From assembly GCA_964498785.1 (NCBI GenBank), contig CAZCJL010000103.1:1-25374 (forward strand): DNA of 25,374 nt, in the 5' to 3' direction. The stretch's first letter is position 1. Each line of letters opens with the position of its first letter. The DNA comes from Mariaggregatimicrobium sp964498785 (GTDB lineage: Bacteria > Zhuqueibacterota > Zhuqueibacteria > Thermofontimicrobiales > Thiofontviventaceae). The notes under the pieces were generated by a model, which was given only the letters and a program-made list of their open reading frames with translations, was not told where the DNA came from and made no database searches. The translations under genes and the position numbers were made by a program. Of this stretch, positions 1 through 6,790 are shown piece by piece.

Positions 1-1
1 T

Positions 2-82
2 GCTGGTGATTGGAGTTTCTTGAAACAACTTGCAGTGTGCGCGAATGAAACACATCATCGAAAATTTAAAGGTATCGAGTGA
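2..82 (+). CDS. possible C-terminal tail of a gene cut by the window edge
   Basis: Reading from base 2 gives 26 codons without a stop, then TGA at 80-82. The peptide starts AGDWSFLKQLA and ends KFKGIE. It could be the end of a protein that begins outside the window, but it is too short to assign and may be chance. It ends next to the hairpin at 83-110, as a real 3' end often does. Confidence 0.25.
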   Translation, partial: AGDWSFLKQLAVCANETHHRKFKGIE

Positions 83-110
83 GTCACTTCCCGACTTCGC
101 TCGAAGTGAC
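83..110. repeat. palindromic intergenic repeat (GTCACTTC/GAAGTGAC)
   Basis: GTCACTTC at 83-90 pairs exactly with GAAGTGAC at 103-110 around a 12-nt loop. The text resembles short GTCAnTTC-type palindromic repeats that are scattered through many FCB-group genomes. It could also act as a terminator hairpin for the frame ending at 82, but no T-run follows. Confidence 0.5.
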
Positions 111-127
111 ACCTACGGAATCTGTTT

Positions 128-181
128 AAATACGACATAAAGGCAATCGCCCATATCTACCATAAAATATTGAGAAGATAC
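128..181 (+). repeat. 54-bp dispersed repeat, left copy
   Basis: These 54 bases match the reverse complement of 25321-25374 with one mismatch (A at 139, where the other copy gives G). The match stops sharply at 181/182, so the right boundary of the repeat is real. The other boundary cannot be seen because the partner copy reaches the window end. No transposase lies next to either copy. Confidence 0.85.
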
Positions 182-218
182 TAATTTATTGACCATTAAG
201 ACGAAACACATAAAAAAA

Positions 219-311
219 ATGATGAGTAAATCGCGCACTACAACTGGAATATATCAAATCAAAAATCTGAAAAATAATAAATGCTATATCGGAGTTTCGA
301 GAAATATTTAA
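219..311 (+). pseudogene. truncated GIY-YIG nuclease N-terminus
   Basis: The small frame starts ATG-ATG at 219/222 and encodes 30 residues including GIYQIKN, then KCYIGVS, and stops with TAA at 309. These are the GIY and YIG signature strands of the GIY-YIG nuclease fold at the usual spacing, directly at the N-terminus as in many stand-alone family members. A complete domain needs about 80-100 residues with a downstream catalytic Arg and Glu, and none of that is present. The next gene begins 12 bp later. This looks like the 5' scrap of a nuclease gene that was cut by recombination with the downstream gene. Identity rests on two short motifs, so it is moderately sure. Confidence 0.6.
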
Positions 312-323
312 AAGGAATTCATT

Positions 324-1154
324 ATGGGAAATTGTATATATTGCGGTAAACCAGCAGGTTTTCTCAGGAAGAAGCATTCAGAATGTGAGCGACTGCACCA
401 AGATGGGTGGGCGTCAATGTTAGAGACAGTCAGGAATTCAATAAAAAAGGGTGATGCTTTCGATTCTCTTTTGTCGAAATTGGAGCATCTGGCCAAAAAA
501 AGTTTCATAAACGATACTGAAACAAAAGAAGCCCTCATTAAAGGCTGGTCACATGCTGTAATGGATTTTCTTGACGACGGCGTATTATCTGAAAAAGAAG
601 AGAAGTATCTGACACGATTTCAGGAACATTTTAATCTTTCAAAATCAGAATTAGATGTTGATGGTTCGTTGACAAAGACGGTTAAAGCTGCGATTTTAAG
701 AGATGTTCTCAATGGTGTGTTACCAGAGAAAATAACGATTGCGAACGATCTGCCATTCAATCTTCAAAAATCAGAGAAAATGATGTGGCTTTTTAATGAT
801 GTCGAATATTTTGAAGAAAAAACAAGAAGGCACTATGAGGGAGGTCATCAGGGATTGAGTATTAAAATCGCAAAAGGAGTCTATTATCGGGCAGGAGCTT
901 TCAAGGGTTATCCTGTTGAAAAAACAGAAATAGTGCCCATAGATACTGGTCTGATGGGAATAACAAATAAACATATTTATTTTACAGGCAATCGAAAAAG
1001 CTTTCGTATCCGATATAATAAAATTGTATCATTTAAGCCTTATGATGATGGAATCGGCATACATCGGGATGCTGTTTCTGCCAGACCGCAGATATTTAAA
1101 ACAAATGATGGATGGTTTAGTTATAATTTAATATCTAACCTGGCACAGATTTAA
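324..1154 (+). CDS. zinc-finger/TerB-like/PH-like hypothetical protein
   Basis: This is a 276-residue soluble protein with no signal peptide. The N-terminus has C4-x2-C7 followed by H18-x2-C21, a likely treble-clef or ribbon zinc site in a Lys/Arg-rich context. Residues about 40-140 are acidic and helical (DDGVLSEKEEKYLTRF) and look like a TerB-type EF-hand-like helical module. Residues about 150-276 are beta-rich and resemble a bacterial PH/GRAM-like domain (GLMGITNKHIYF, then FRIRYNKIVSF). Proteins with this order occur in accessory regions of many bacteria without known function. The start is set by AAAGGA 9 bp upstream. The gene directly follows the GIY-YIG scrap, so it may have arrived or been exposed by the same rearrangement. 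The domain reading is inference from pattern. Confidence 0.85.
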   Translation: MGNCIYCGKPAGFLRKKHSECERLHQDGWASMLETVRNSIKKGDAFDSLLSKLEHLAKKSFINDTETKEALIKGWSHAVMDFLDDGVLSEKEEKYLTRFQEHFNLSKSELDVDGSLTKTVKAAILRDVLNGVLPEKITIANDLPFNLQKSEKMMWLFNDVEYFEEKTRRHYEGGHQGLSIKIAKGVYYRAGAFKGYPVEKTEIVPIDTGLMGITNKHIYFTGNRKSFRIRYNKIVSFKPYDDGIGIHRDAVSARPQIFKTNDGWFSYNLISNLAQI

Positions 1155-1158
1155 TTAG

Positions 1159-1272
1159 CGTAAAGACGAAAAGGGTAAGTATCGATTGCGTGTTGATTTT
1201 TACATCCAGCAAAACTCCGAAGAATGGGAAATCCCTTTTCATGCGTATTCCAATATCTTTGAAATTCGTTAG
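1159..1272 (+). pseudogene. possible orphan C-terminal fragment
   Basis: Between the stop at 1154 and the next gene, one frame stays open for 37 codons and ends at TAG 1270-1272. It contains KGKYRLRVDFYIQQ and ends SNIFEIR, with a protein-like alternation of charged and hydrophobic residues, unlike the other two frames. It has no start codon of its own. It could be the tail of a gene lost by deletion. No family is recognised and chance is possible. Confidence 0.25.
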
Positions 1273-1287
1273 GAGGTCATTTAAAAA

Positions 1288-2322
1288 ATGAAAAAATTAA
1301 TCGCGTTATTCTTGGTTTTTATTTTGGGGGCACACTCTTCCTGTGAGAAGAAAGTCACTTCACCCGAATATCAGGATGTTGCCATCAAAATTTCCGATCA
1401 TCTGTTGCCAGAGTACTATGTGACATCCATCGCATTCGACAGCAGGGGTGCTGCATGGATCGGCACATTCCGGCAGGGGCTGATTAAATACGATGGCGAT
1501 GCAACAGTCTATTGCGCATCGAATTCAGCATTACCGGAAAGCCTTAATATTCATGATATCGCAGTTGATAAAACTGACAATATCTGGCTGGGTACTCATG
1601 TTGGTCTGATCAAATTTAGCAACAATGAATTTACGATTTACAATACATTCAATTCGCCGCTGCCAGAAAATATTGTCTGGTACCTTGCCGTGGATGATGA
1701 TAATATTCTGTGGTTTGCCTCCTGCCGTTATCATACAGGAGGACTGATGTCGCTAAATGGCGACCAGTGGACCCTGTACACACCGGAAAATTCGGCATTA
1801 CCCGCGCATGGTGTTTTTAACGTAATCGTTGATCATAATAACAATAAATGGGTCACTGTGAACGGAAAAATTGGTGATGATTACATTCTTAGAATTAGTT
1901 CGGAAAATTGGACGCTATTCGATGAAGATCATATTGGAATTGATTTATATCAGTTAGCAGGTCTCGCGGTTGACAATCGAAACAATGTCTATGCGTCCGT
2001 TGATTATAGTCTTTCGAGTCTGGCGGATATGTCCCGTCCCAATATCATTAAATATAATGGCAAAAAATGGACGGTGCACAATCCGGTGGATAACACTGGA
2101 GAATCATTGGGCTATGTCGGAAACATCACTGCTGATTTAAATGGCAATTTATGGGCGTCGGTTTACGGATGGGATGACGTGTACCTGGCAGTTCACAACG
2201 GGCAGAAGTGGGTACATAATGGCAGCGCGCTTCCTATTAATAGGAGCACAGAAATTGCTGTGGACGGTAGTAACACAATCTGGATCGGAACCGGGGATGG
2301 GATTTATTTGATTGAGCAGTGA
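1288..2322 (+). CDS. two-component-regulator-type beta-propeller lipoprotein
   Basis: A 344-residue exported protein. Residues 1-19 form a lipoprotein signal ending HSSC, followed by EKK; the lipobox is weak at -3 but the hydrophobic core (LIALFLVFILG) is clear. The rest is a beta-propeller built from Reg_prop-type blades: WIGTFRQGLIKYDG, IWLGTHVGLIKF, LWFAS, KWVTV, and finally IWIGTGDGIYLI. Blades recur about every 45-50 residues, with DxxNxxW motifs opening each. Such propellers are sensor domains of hybrid histidine kinases in Bacteroidetes, but here no membrane helix, kinase or output domain follows, so this is a stand-alone propeller, probably at the outer membrane or periplasm. The start is supported by GGAGG at 1272-1276. 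Ligand or role unknown. Confidence 0.88.
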   Translation: MKKLIALFLVFILGAHSSCEKKVTSPEYQDVAIKISDHLLPEYYVTSIAFDSRGAAWIGTFRQGLIKYDGDATVYCASNSALPESLNIHDIAVDKTDNIWLGTHVGLIKFSNNEFTIYNTFNSPLPENIVWYLAVDDDNILWFASCRYHTGGLMSLNGDQWTLYTPENSALPAHGVFNVIVDHNNNKWVTVNGKIGDDYILRISSENWTLFDEDHIGIDLYQLAGLAVDNRNNVYASVDYSLSSLADMSRPNIIKYNGKKWTVHNPVDNTGESLGYVGNITADLNGNLWASVYGWDDVYLAVHNGQKWVHNGSALPINRSTEIAVDGSNTIWIGTGDGIYLIEQ

Positions 2323-2420
2323 AAGTATATGATGTTTTTCATAATACAATTGCCATTCCATGCGATGAATAATATGAGTTAGAATATGTGAAATAACGTT
2401 TGATCATTGGAATAAAAATA

Positions 2421-2449
2421 TTGAAAATGTGTGAAAATAATCGTATATT
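2421..2449 (+). promoter_or_regulatory. sigma70-type promoter of the antitoxin gene
   Basis: TTGAAA at 2421-2426 and TATATT at 2444-2449 are separated by exactly 17 bp and lie 50 bp upstream of the antitoxin ATG, in AT-rich DNA with no competing gene. Similarity to the consensus is the only evidence. Confidence 0.45.
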
Positions 2450-2498
2450 ATCAACGTAATGTTTCTTATCGATTGAACAAAAATTATATGAGGAAATA

Positions 2499-2741
2499 AT
2501 GACTACAAAAATAACGATACAACTGGATGACAAAATTATCGACAAAGCTAAAAAGATATCTGAGATTAAAGGAGTTTCTATTTCAAACTTGGTTTCTGAT
2601 TATTTCAAAAAGATTGATCTCGAAGCACTGCAAAATGATTTCGAATTAACACCAATTGTGAAATCACTAAAAGGTTCTCTTAAAGGCGCCAAGATAAATG
2701 AGAATGATTATAAAAAATATTTAGAGGAAAAATATTTATGA
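2499..2741 (+). CDS. antitoxin of a PIN-toxin (VapBC-like) pair, DUF6364-like
   Basis: An 80-residue protein. Residues 1-40 are a ribbon-helix-helix type DNA-binding N-terminus: a beta strand (KITIQLDD), a helix of Lys/Ile/Ala, then the turn GVSISNLVSDYF. Residues 40-80 form the charged tail that in these antitoxins wraps around and inhibits the toxin. GAGGA lies 7 bp before the ATG. The stop TGA (2739-2741) overlaps the toxin ATG (2738-2740), the usual coupling of such pairs. The antitoxin appears intact while the partner toxin is destroyed, so it is an orphan that may still repress its own promoter. Length matches the DUF6364 antitoxin family as I know it; membership was not tested by search. 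Confidence 0.8.
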   Translation: MTTKITIQLDDKIIDKAKKISEIKGVSISNLVSDYFKKIDLEALQNDFELTPIVKSLKGSLKGAKINENDYKKYLEEKYL

Positions 2742-2827
2742 AAGTTTTGTTTGATACAAATGTAGTGCTTGATGTTATGCTCATTTTACGATGCCCCGGA
2801 AAAATTAGATGCGCTACAATAACATAA
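2738..2827 (+). pseudogene. PIN-domain toxin, N-terminal fragment
   Basis: The frame opens at the ATG that overlaps the antitoxin stop and reads MKVLFDTNVVLDVML, the first strand of a PIN RNase with its first catalytic acid (D6). After about residue 15 the sequence stops resembling a PIN domain and ends at TAA 2825. The matching C-terminal end is found at 3576-3665, beyond the GxxExxY insertion. A normal toxin is about 130-140 residues, so roughly 90 residues are missing and the toxin cannot be active. Just past residue 15, the +1 frame reads SFYDAPEKLDALQ then stop, which also looks protein-like and may be a piece of another gene. Confidence 0.7.
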
Positions 2828-2847
2828 TCCAAATCAAAGAAAACACA

Positions 2848-2880
2848 AACGCAAAGTTCGCAGAGAACGCTGAGAAAGGA
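2848..2880. repeat. left arm of the GxxExxY-flanking inverted repeat
   Basis: AACGCAAAG followed by CGCAGAGAACGC and GAGAAAGG is an imperfect inverted copy of 3461-3498 (GCTCTGCGTTCTCTTTG, CTCTGCGTT on the + strand). Short ACGCAAAG/CGCAGAG strings repeat inside each arm. The arms bracket the GxxExxY gene and lie within the gap in the PIN toxin. Confidence 0.55.
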
Positions 2881-2897
2881 AAGGATGATTCAACTAT

Positions 2898-3451
2898 ATG
2901 CATGAGAATGAAATATCACCTAAATTTCTAAAACGAATCGTCTGAATTTGCTGTTACATATTTAGCTTTATATAATTAAAGCACAACCGCAGATTTCACA
3001 GATGACACAGATTTTGTATCTGCGAAATCAGCGTCATCTGTGGTCTTAGAACAGGATAGCAATTTTTATTTTAGAATTTTAGGTATCAAAAAAAATAATA
3101 GGGGCGGCAATTGAAGTTCACCGTATATTAGGTCCTGGATTATTAGAATCAGTATATGAAGATGCTCTTTGCCACGAGCTGCATTTAAGAGGGATACGAT
3201 TTGTAAGACAGCAGAGTGTGCCGATTCCATTCAAAGGCATAAAGCTAAGCACAGACTTACGGTTAGATTTATTAGTCGAAGATAAAGTCATCGTTGATTT
3301 AAAAGCAAGAGAAAGTTTATCACCTATAGACAAGCCAAAACTTTTAACATATTTACGTTTGAGTAAAAAGCATTTGGGATTAATAATCAACTTTCATGTA
3401 GAATTGCTACGTGATGGAATTGAGCGAGTGGTAAACAATTTACGGGAATAA
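2898..3451 (+). pseudogene. GxxExxY family protein, interrupted by a 165-bp element
   Basis: The first seven codons are at 2898-2918 (MHENEIS). After removing 2919-3083 and one TATCA copy, the frame continues without error into KKIIGAAIEVHR, then LGPGLLESVYEDAL, which carries the family signature GLLESVY (GxxExxY). LRLDLLVEDKVIVDLKA follows, which holds the D...D/ExK acids of the PDDEXK-like fold of this family (PF13366). The rebuilt protein is 127 residues, the normal family length of about 125, and ends VVNNLRE. AAAGGA lies upstream of 2898. As it stands, the 3' part has an upstream stop at 3080 and no ATG; the only usable start is GTG 3218, after the signature, so the gene is broken. Function of the family is unknown. 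Confidence 0.85.
2919..3083. mobile_element. 165-bp MITE-like element with 15-bp TIRs and TATCA duplication
   Basis: The left end CCTAAATTTCTAAAA and the inverted right end CCTAAAATTCTAAAA match at 14 of 15 positions. The element is flanked on both sides by TATCA (2914-2918 and 3084-3088), a 5-bp target-site duplication. Removing it restores the GxxExxY reading frame exactly. It has no coding capacity. Inside, CGCAGAT (2988-2994) and CACAGATGAC (2997-3006) have inverted partners at 3018-3024 and 3033-3042, in the interleaved order of a pseudoknot rather than a simple nested hairpin. It must have been moved in trans by a transposase that is not in the window. Confidence 0.85.
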
Positions 3452-3460
3452 ACAAAAAAC

Positions 3461-3498
3461 TCTCTGCGAAGCTCTGCGTTCTCTTTGTCTCTGCGTTA
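3461..3498. repeat. right arm of the GxxExxY-flanking inverted repeat
   Basis: CTCTGCGAAGCTCTGCGTT, CTCTTTGTCTCTGCGTT lies just after the GxxExxY stop and is an imperfect inverted partner of 2848-2880. Together the arms suggest that the GxxExxY gene was carried in as a unit of about 0.7 kb. Confidence 0.55.
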
Positions 3499-3575
3499 AA
3501 TAAAATGCATAGTATAACAGTCAAATCGAGTTGAAGTAAATCAGATCAATGAAATTTTGTAGCAGTGCTTAGCAT

Positions 3576-3665
3576 GTCACACGAAACACTAAAGATTTTA
3601 AAAAGGCTGCGCTTCCGGTATATACTCCGGATGAATTTTTAGATAAGGTAATAAAAGTAAATTAA
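3576..3665 (+). pseudogene. PIN-domain toxin, C-terminal fragment
   Basis: The frame 3576-3665 reads VTRNTKDFKKAALPVY, then TPDEFLDKVIKVN and TAA. The TRNTKDF motif, with the last conserved Asp of the PIN active site, followed by the P-V-x-TPxEFL ending, is typical of the C-terminus of PIN toxins of this antitoxin pairing. There is a stop directly upstream (3570-3572) and no start. It belongs to the N-terminal piece at 2738. The middle of the toxin is gone, so insertion was accompanied by deletion. Confidence 0.75.
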
Positions 3666-3850
3666 TTATTAATCTCACGGATAATTATCTTTAACCACCC
3701 CGCAAAATCTGAAACTATCCCCATATATTTCCGTCTCTTAATACATATTCTTTATTCACTTATAAGGTCAATTATGAATCAACCTGTTGTGCTTCCAATT
3801 TTGCATTCCACTATTTTTTCGTGAACAGATAAAAAAATCAATAACTTAGC

Positions 3851-3863
3851 GGAGGTTGCAATG
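3851..3863 (+). promoter_or_regulatory. Shine-Dalgarno and likely true start of the PD40 protein
   Basis: GGAGG at 3851-3855 is followed 5 bp later by ATG at 3861. This start opens MNRLQKFVF, the first half of a signal peptide, but in a frame that ends at TAA soon after 3960. The following frame at 3890 lacks any such ribosome site. A single extra T in TTTTT 3885-3889 would join them. Confidence 0.65.
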
Positions 3864-3889
3864 AATCGTTTGCAAAAATTTGTATTTTT

Positions 3890-5539
3890 ATGTGCGCATT
3901 TACAGCATCTTTCGTATACAGCCAGCCACGGGAAAATACGCCCACTGTCGGAAATTACCGGTTATTAAAACTTCACTATGAAAATACGTCCGGCGAGCAC
4001 GGCATATCCGTGTACAATTATGATTCCAACGGTTTGATTACCAAAGGTTTGTGGTACTTATTAAACGGTCAGCGAAACTCGATTAATTTTTATACTGTTG
4101 ATGAAAAAGGAAAGATTGTCGAAAAGTTTCGGATATTTTCAGAAGGCAGGATTTCTTCAAACAAATATTTTTATGATGGCAGCAATCATTTGATCAACTC
4201 CCTCCGGCGTTATGCAGAAGGCAATTCAGCGGTGTTCAGATATGCGTATGACGAGAACAGGAAACTGACTCACAGGACAGGCATGTTGGTCGAAGGTGAA
4301 AAGATCGTCGAAAAATATTATTATGATCAGGAGGGGCATTTAGCCTCGGCCGAATGGACGAATTTTGATTCGTGGTTGACCGGCACGATTCGGTTTGAAT
4401 ATAACGATCACAATCAGTTGGCAACAGCACATTTTGCCGGCGCCGGATCGAAGAGCGAATTCGAGGCTGCGATTGAATTTTCGTATGATACAGATAAAAA
4501 TCTGGAAGAAATTCAGTGGGATTTGCCTGAAGATGATTTTCAGAAATACACGTTTGAATATGTTAATTCAGACGAAACACTCACCCGGAGCAAACCACAG
4601 GCAAAACTGCTGAACCAAAATTCTCCGGGAGACGAGCCAGCAATTTTTGCGCCCGGGATTGCATCAGATGGATTGAGCAACCGCGATGTAGCGATCACCC
4701 CGGATGGCAGGGAGATTTATTTTTGCACGTCGTCCAACGGATTTCAATTCGCGACAATTCTGTGTTCAAAATTAGTGGATGATATCTGGACGAAGCCGGA
4801 AGTAGTCTCCTTCGGAAGAGAGCCGCACTACCTGTATTTTGAACCATGTATTTCGCATGACGGCAGTAAAATGTTATTTTTATCAACCATGCCAAAAGAC
4901 TCAACTGAGAACAAAGGCGATGAAGATATCTGGTGTGTTGATCGGGAGGGTGACGATTGGGGAGAGCCGTATAATTTGGGAGCTCCGGTAAATACAAATG
5001 ACAGGGAATTTTACCCCTCTTTAACGACTGACAATACACTTTATTTTACGAGGACTGAAGAAGGTACAAGAGAAAGTTTTATCTATCGGTCAAAATTTAT
5101 TGAAGGCAAATACAGTGAACCGGAAAAGCTGCCGCCTCAGGTAAATTGTGGGGCAAATCGTTTTAACGCCTATATTGCAGCGGATGAAAGTTACATCATT
5201 GTGCCGTCTTTAATTGAGGAACATACGATTGGTGGTGTTGACTATTACATTGTGTTTCGCAATGACGATGATACCTGGTCCGAGCCCGTGAATTTAGGGC
5301 AAAAGATCAATTCAGCCACCGGACAGGAATGGTCTGCCTCGATTTCGCCGGATGGGCGCTATTTCTTTTTTATGGCAAACAGAAGAAGAGACGCCGACGA
5401 GCAGCCAGACGCTCTTTCCTATGATTTTTTCCGGAAATTACAGACACAACCGAACAACGGAAATTGCGATATTTATTGGGTTGAAACAGAATTTATCGAA
5501 CAGTTAAAAAGAAAGGTGGAGTCGGGACATGAAAATTAG
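3890..5539 (+). CDS. exported YD-repeat/PD40 beta-propeller protein, frameshifted in its signal peptide
   Basis: The long frame encodes 549 residues from ATG 3890. Residues about 20-215 hold Tyr-rich repeats (YNYDSNGLI, YFYDGSNHLI, YAYDENRKLT, YYYDQEGHLA, EYNDHNQLA) like RHS/YD or bacterial surface repeats, spaced about 35-40 residues. Residues about 255-530 form a propeller of PD40/TolB-type blades (ITPDGREIYF, ISHDGSKMLFL, LTTDNTLYFTR, ISPDGRYFFFMANR). The N-terminus MCAFTASFVYSQ is only the end of a signal peptide; the front half lies at 3861-3889 in another frame behind a good ribosome site. Restoring one T gives an ordinary 22-residue signal. Thus the gene is either frameshifted, prone to slippage, or miscalled in an assembly. 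Its 3' end overlaps the peptidase gene by 11 bp, so both were one operon. Likely extracytoplasmic; role unknown. Confidence 0.82.
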   Translation: MCAFTASFVYSQPRENTPTVGNYRLLKLHYENTSGEHGISVYNYDSNGLITKGLWYLLNGQRNSINFYTVDEKGKIVEKFRIFSEGRISSNKYFYDGSNHLINSLRRYAEGNSAVFRYAYDENRKLTHRTGMLVEGEKIVEKYYYDQEGHLASAEWTNFDSWLTGTIRFEYNDHNQLATAHFAGAGSKSEFEAAIEFSYDTDKNLEEIQWDLPEDDFQKYTFEYVNSDETLTRSKPQAKLLNQNSPGDEPAIFAPGIASDGLSNRDVAITPDGREIYFCTSSNGFQFATILCSKLVDDIWTKPEVVSFGREPHYLYFEPCISHDGSKMLFLSTMPKDSTENKGDEDIWCVDREGDDWGEPYNLGAPVNTNDREFYPSLTTDNTLYFTRTEEGTRESFIYRSKFIEGKYSEPEKLPPQVNCGANRFNAYIAADESYIIVPSLIEEHTIGGVDYYIVFRNDDDTWSEPVNLGQKINSATGQEWSASISPDGRYFFFMANRRRDADEQPDALSYDFFRKLQTQPNNGNCDIYWVETEFIEQLKRKVESGHEN

Positions 5540-6079
5540 TGGTCGTTACATCTTAATTATCGTGCTGCTTTTTTCCATCAGTTGCAACAGAATAACTGAT
5601 GAACAAAGAAAAGCAATCATCGAAAAAAATAGAATTCCGATTGAAGATTTTTTTCGGTCACCGCAGCAGACTGGTTACAAAATTTCCCCGGACGGGAAAT
5701 ATCTCGCATACAGAAATCCGGTCAACGGAATCAGCAATATTTTCATCCGGGAGATAGGTAAAACCGAACCGATTCAATTGACGCATTCGAAAGACCGGGA
5801 TATCATGCGTTTTTTTTGGGGGAATGCAAACTACCTTTTATATATGCAGGATAACGCAGGGGAAGAGAATTACAAACTCTGCCGCATCAATATTGATTCG
5901 GGAGCGATAGATTGCCTGACCGATTTCACAGATGTGAAAGTGTCAATTGTTGATCAATTGGAAGTTAGCGCAGATGAAATTATCATTAGTATGAACAGGC
6001 GCTTTTCAACGAACAAAAAACGATTGCATTAATGAAACGTGTTGAGGCGTTTTTAGTAAAATATCTTTTGAATGAATAG
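5529..6079 (+). pseudogene. S9 (prolyl oligopeptidase) family lipoprotein peptidase, internally deleted
   Basis: The frame from ATG 5529 runs to TAA 6032 (167 residues). It starts with a lipoprotein signal (LLFSISC at about 13-19) and continues into the start of the S9 propeller: IPIEDFFRSPQ, YKISPDGKYLAYR, IFIREIG, QLTHSKDRDI. Family members are about 600-680 residues and end with an alpha/beta-hydrolase domain bearing Ser-Asp-His. Here recognisable sequence stops near residue 157 (EIIISMNRR). In the other frame, 5999-6079, FNEQKTIALMKRVEAFLVKYL then stop is the typical C-terminal helix of S9 peptidases. So about 450 residues, including the whole catalytic core, were deleted out of frame at about base 6000. 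No activity is expected. Confidence 0.8.
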
Positions 6080-6140
6080 AGAGAGTCGGAATGTAGTTTC
6101 TTTAAAGGGGTATCCAGAAACTGTCAAAACTCGAGCGATA

Positions 6141-6271
6141 GTCATTCTGAATCCGCCGTCTTTTTTGCGGATGAAGAATCTCATTCCACGATGCTTAATA
6201 AAGACAGACGTTTAGTGGTATGATCTGCCTCGGCGGATTCGTCTCTCGCCGGGCGGGATCCTTAGAATGAC
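6141..6271. repeat. imperfect palindromic intergenic element (GTCATTCT...AGAATGAC)
   Basis: GTCATTCT opens at 6141 and AGAATGAC closes at 6264-6271. ATCCGCC near the left end (from 6151) has an inverted partner GGCGGAT on the right side (from 6233). GC content is higher than the surroundings. This is the style of GTCATTCTGA-type dispersed repeats in FCB-group genomes. No coding frame spans it. Confidence 0.55.
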
Positions 6272-6790
6272 ATTTTTCTGATTACTTGGACACGTTCTTT
6301 ATGAACTGTATTTCATGAGTTCTACACCAAATCCACATTTGAAATCAATCCATAATACTTTTAGAATTTGAAAACACAACGATCGCACAATAATAACATT
6401 TATCACGATTGCCATTCTTGATAATCCCCCATCTATGATGTGAAAAGTTGCGTAATAAAATTCAGAATAGGAAATTATATTATAATTCCTCTCAACATTA
6501 TTATCATTATATAAATAAAATAAATATAATTTAGACTAAATATACTAAAATGGCATTATGTAAATGCTAACGAACTACATAATGTGATTAAAAAATTATA
6601 TAAGACTATAATAATAAATAGATTGCATAAATAAAATAATAAAATGCGTATAAAGCAATTAAAAACGAAAAAAGGTAAAAATATATAATAAATATTTACG
6701 CAAATAATGATAATTATTGTATTGATAGTGTAAAACATCACGATAAAATAAAGTCAATATAGATGAACCGATAACTGAGAGAGGGGAAAA
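6272..6790. other. very AT-rich intergenic region, no gene seen
   Basis: About 520 bp after the repeat hold no convincing frame; stretches from 6440 to 6770 are almost only A and T. Short frames here are Phe/Ile/Asn strings of chance type. The region probably contains the promoter for the gene at 6791 but no single -35/-10 pair stands out. It separates the decayed zone from the export operon. Confidence 0.6.

Noticed and set aside
4695..5039. 114-residue frame on the - strand
   Set aside because: It is antisense to the PD40 propeller, has no ribosome site and no family resemblance.
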